Shown piece after piece: positions 5,060 through 6,329 of a stretch of 6,329 bases of DNA. The notes under the pieces are model-generated. The model was given only the letters and a program-made list of their open reading frames with translations, was not told the origin of the DNA and ran no database searches. Location of the stretch: contig CALAMM010000158.1 in the NCBI GenBank assembly GCA_937925775.1, forward strand, positions 1 to 6,329, given 5' to 3'. A program made the position numbers and the translations under genes. This DNA is from an uncultured Fimbriimonadales bacterium (GTDB taxonomy: Bacteria; Armatimonadota; Fimbriimonadia; Fimbriimonadales; GBS-DC). Each line of letters opens with the position of its first letter. The first letter of the stretch is position 1.

Positions 5060-5968
5060 ATGCGCAAACGAGGCTTTACGCTGATTGAGCTATTGGTCGT
5101 TATCGCGATTATCGCGATTCTGGCAGCGATCCTGTTCCCTGTGTTTGCTCAGGCACGGGAGAAGGCGCGCCAGACAGGCTGTCTGTCGAATGTGAAACAA
5201 ATCGGGCTTGGCGTGCAGATGTATATCCAAGACTTCGATGAGTATGTACCGCGCAATGCGTTTGCGGATCCGCCCCGCGTGCCAGAGGGCGCCCACTTCA
5301 CGAACTGCTCCTCGCCCCGCTGGATGGATGTGCTGCAACCCTACACGAAGAACACCGACATCCACAACTGCCCAAGCGACCCGTTCGCGCCGATTCGCGG
5401 CACCCTGCCGAACGGCACCCCCCACACGCTCGCGGAGAACAAGCGGTATGTGTACCAACCTTACTCGCCCGACGGGCGCGATGTGCGCCGCGAGGCGGAT
5501 TGCGGCGATCCCTTCGGACAAACGAATGTCGGACGCCGATTCGGCAGCTACGCGATTAACAATATGTATTACGCGGGCTGCGGCGACGGCGTGACCTTCC
5601 GCAACGGCAACTTCTCGACCTGCACACCGCCCAACAACAAGCCACTGGCGATGGCGGCGGAGCCTGCAGATACCGTACTGATTGCCGAAGTGCAGAATAT
5701 GGGGCAGAGCGCGGACTTCTATCGCGCCGACCTCGTGCGCGACGACCAGCCCACCCGCGCCGTGGAGACCTTCCCGTTCCCCGCGCTGCTGAACCGCCGC
5801 AACAACGGCGCAATCCTCGGACGCCACATGAAGCTCACCAATGTCGTGTGGATGGACGGGCACGCAAAAGCCGTCACGATCAACTATCTGGCAGAGACGA
5901 ACCCGAACATCTGTGGCACCACCTGCGTGATGTTCCGCTTTACGGTAGACGACGACCGACCTCGCTAA
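5060..5968 (+). CDS. Prepilin-type N-terminal cleavage/methylation domain protein, DUF1559-like with H-X9-DG motif
   Basis: This 302-residue type II secretion or type IV pilus-like pseudopilin is made with a short leader MRKRG. A prepilin peptidase would cut before Phe6 in G-FTLIE, and Glu10 is the conserved +5 glutamate. The hydrophobic assembly helix runs to about residue 29. ARQTGCLSNVKQIGLGVQMYIQDFDEY follows in outline (37-62), typical of Armatimonadota and Planctomycetota members. A large variable globular part follows, with eight cysteines in total (41, 83, 104, 148, 174, 188, 285, 289) that could form disulfides outside the cytoplasm. Near the C-terminus His256 is followed by nine residues and Asp266-Gly267 (H-X9-DG). 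The start is fixed by GAGGAGGT. No pilus assembly genes are adjacent, as is usual for these many-copy proteins; the exact role is unknown. Confidence 0.93.
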   Translation: MRKRGFTLIELLVVIAIIAILAAILFPVFAQAREKARQTGCLSNVKQIGLGVQMYIQDFDEYVPRNAFADPPRVPEGAHFTNCSSPRWMDVLQPYTKNTDIHNCPSDPFAPIRGTLPNGTPHTLAENKRYVYQPYSPDGRDVRREADCGDPFGQTNVGRRFGSYAINNMYYAGCGDGVTFRNGNFSTCTPPNNKPLAMAAEPADTVLIAEVQNMGQSADFYRADLVRDDQPTRAVETFPFPALLNRRNNGAILGRHMKLTNVVWMDGHAKAVTINYLAETNPNICGTTCVMFRFTVDDDRPR

Positions 5969-5977
5969 CCTGTTGCG

Positions 5978-6025
5978 GGTGGGACGCTGACGCGGCGCAG
6001 GGCTGTGTCGCGCTGGCGTCCCACC
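5978..6025. repeat. 48-nt palindromic repeat/hairpin between convergent genes
   Basis: Positions 5978-5999 pair with 6004-6025 in 21 of 22 positions (17 Watson-Crick, 4 G-U, one A-C mismatch at 5990/6013), around the loop GGGC. The outer ten pairs (GGTGGGACGC with GCGTCCCACC) are perfect. No U-run follows on the plus strand (GATTAGTG), so it is not a classical terminator. It lies between the prepilin-like gene and pyrB, which converge, and its arms match the repeat at 2395-2412. It behaves like a REP/BIME-type intergenic palindrome. Confidence 0.7.
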
Positions 6026-6035
6026 GATTAGTGCC

Positions 6036-6062
6036 AAGAACAGGAACGCCCCAGCCGCTGGG
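6036..6062 (-). terminator. Possible weak terminator of pyrB
   Basis: Reading the minus strand after the pyrB stop, CCCAG (6062-6058) and CTGGG (6054-6050) form a 5-bp stem with a 3-nt loop. The fairly T-rich stretch CGTTCCTGTTCTT (6048-6036) follows. The stem is short and the tail is interrupted, so it is a weak candidate. The large hairpin at 5978-6025 lies just beyond and could serve instead. Confidence 0.3.
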
Positions 6063-6064
6063 TC

Positions 6065-6329
6065 TCACCCCTGCTCCAGCGCATACTCCAGTACCGCCGC
6101 GCGCACATAGACACCGTAGCGTGCCTGCGTTAGGATGAGCGAGCGCGTCCCGTCTGCCACCTCGTCGCTTATCTCCACTCCGCGCTGAATGGGACCTGGG
6201 TGCATTACGACGCAGTCGGGCTTCGCGTGGCGTAGGCGTTCCGCGTTCACCTGAAAGTCGCGGCGGTAGGCGTTCAGGCTGGGGAGCAATCCCTGCGCCA
6301 TGCGCTCGGTTTGCAAGCGCAGCGCCATC
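6065..6329 (-). CDS. pyrB: Aspartate carbamoyltransferase catalytic chain, C-terminal part (5' end outside window)
   Basis: These 88 or so residues are the C-terminal end of the enzyme that joins carbamoyl phosphate and aspartate, the committed step of pyrimidine synthesis in the cytoplasm. The aspartate-binding domain is recognisable from LRLQTERM, ERLRHAKPD and especially VMHPGPIQRGVEI. VADGTRSLILTQARYGVYVRAAVLEYAL follows in outline, to a TGA at 6065-6067. The family usually has MNRGVEI where this has IQRGVEI. A methionine codon at 6326-6328 is internal (families read YxLRxQxER around it), so the gene continues past the right edge and the true start is not visible. No pyrC or other pyrimidine gene follows downstream; the next gene is convergent. 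Confidence 0.93.
   Translation of the reverse strand, partial: MALRLQTERMAQGLLPSLNAYRRDFQVNAERLRHAKPDCVVMHPGPIQRGVEISDEVADGTRSLILTQARYGVYVRAAVLEYALEQG

Noticed and set aside
5090..6037. Minus-strand open frame of 315 codons
   Set aside because: It is antisense to the prepilin-like gene, has no family motif and an odd Ala/Arg/Val/His composition, and runs through the hairpin repeat.

Overview
The window reads as ordinary chromosomal DNA from a Gram-negative-type, moderately GC-rich bacterium. My best guess is Armatimonadota (Fimbriimonadales/Chthonomonas-like). The main reason is the prepilin-like protein at 5060-5968: an RGFTLIELLVV leader, the segment ILFPVFAQAREKARQTG, and an H-X9-DG motif near its C-terminus. 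That style of DUF1559-type prepilin is abundant in Armatimonadota and Planctomycetota. A PEP-CTERM-like protein tail at the left edge agrees with this. The assignment is an inference from protein style, not a search result.

Layout, left to right. (1) 1-54 is the C-terminal end of a secreted, probably PEP-CTERM-anchored protein, followed by a strong intrinsic terminator (82-112). (2) A convergent minus-strand gene (145-1140) encodes an ABC-2 type exporter ATPase of the COG4586 kind, with no permease gene beside it. (3) A 247-bp divergent intergenic region carries a perfect TATAAT for the ATPase and a hairpin-rich leader for the next gene. (4) A plus-strand Gfo/Idh/MocA oxidoreductase lies at 1388-2383. 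(5) A convergent junction (2384-2555) holds hairpins and one copy of a small dispersed repeat. (6) A minus-strand rhomboid intramembrane protease lies at 2556-3263. (7) A divergent promoter region precedes the plus-strand pair prmA (3411-4274) and rsmE (4244-4996), which overlap: a ribosomal protein L11 methyltransferase and a 16S rRNA U1498 methyltransferase, both ribosome-modification enzymes. (8) The prepilin-like gene follows. (9) A convergent junction (5969-6064) holds a 48-nt near-perfect hairpin made from the same repeat sequence. (10) The right edge is the C-terminal part of pyrB (aspartate carbamoyltransferase, minus strand), running out of the window.

Apart from the prmA-rsmE pair, the genes look like independent housekeeping and envelope functions. 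I see no mobile element, CRISPR array, toxin-antitoxin pair, defence island or tRNA/rRNA gene. I do not find a clearly undescribed multi-gene system. The most interesting signals are non-coding: two genes with identical TATAAT-N9-ATG arrangements that imply leaderless mRNAs, a dispersed inverted repeat (core GCGTCCCACC) at both right-hand convergent junctions, and a possible Shine-Dalgarno-masking hairpin in front of the oxidoreductase gene.
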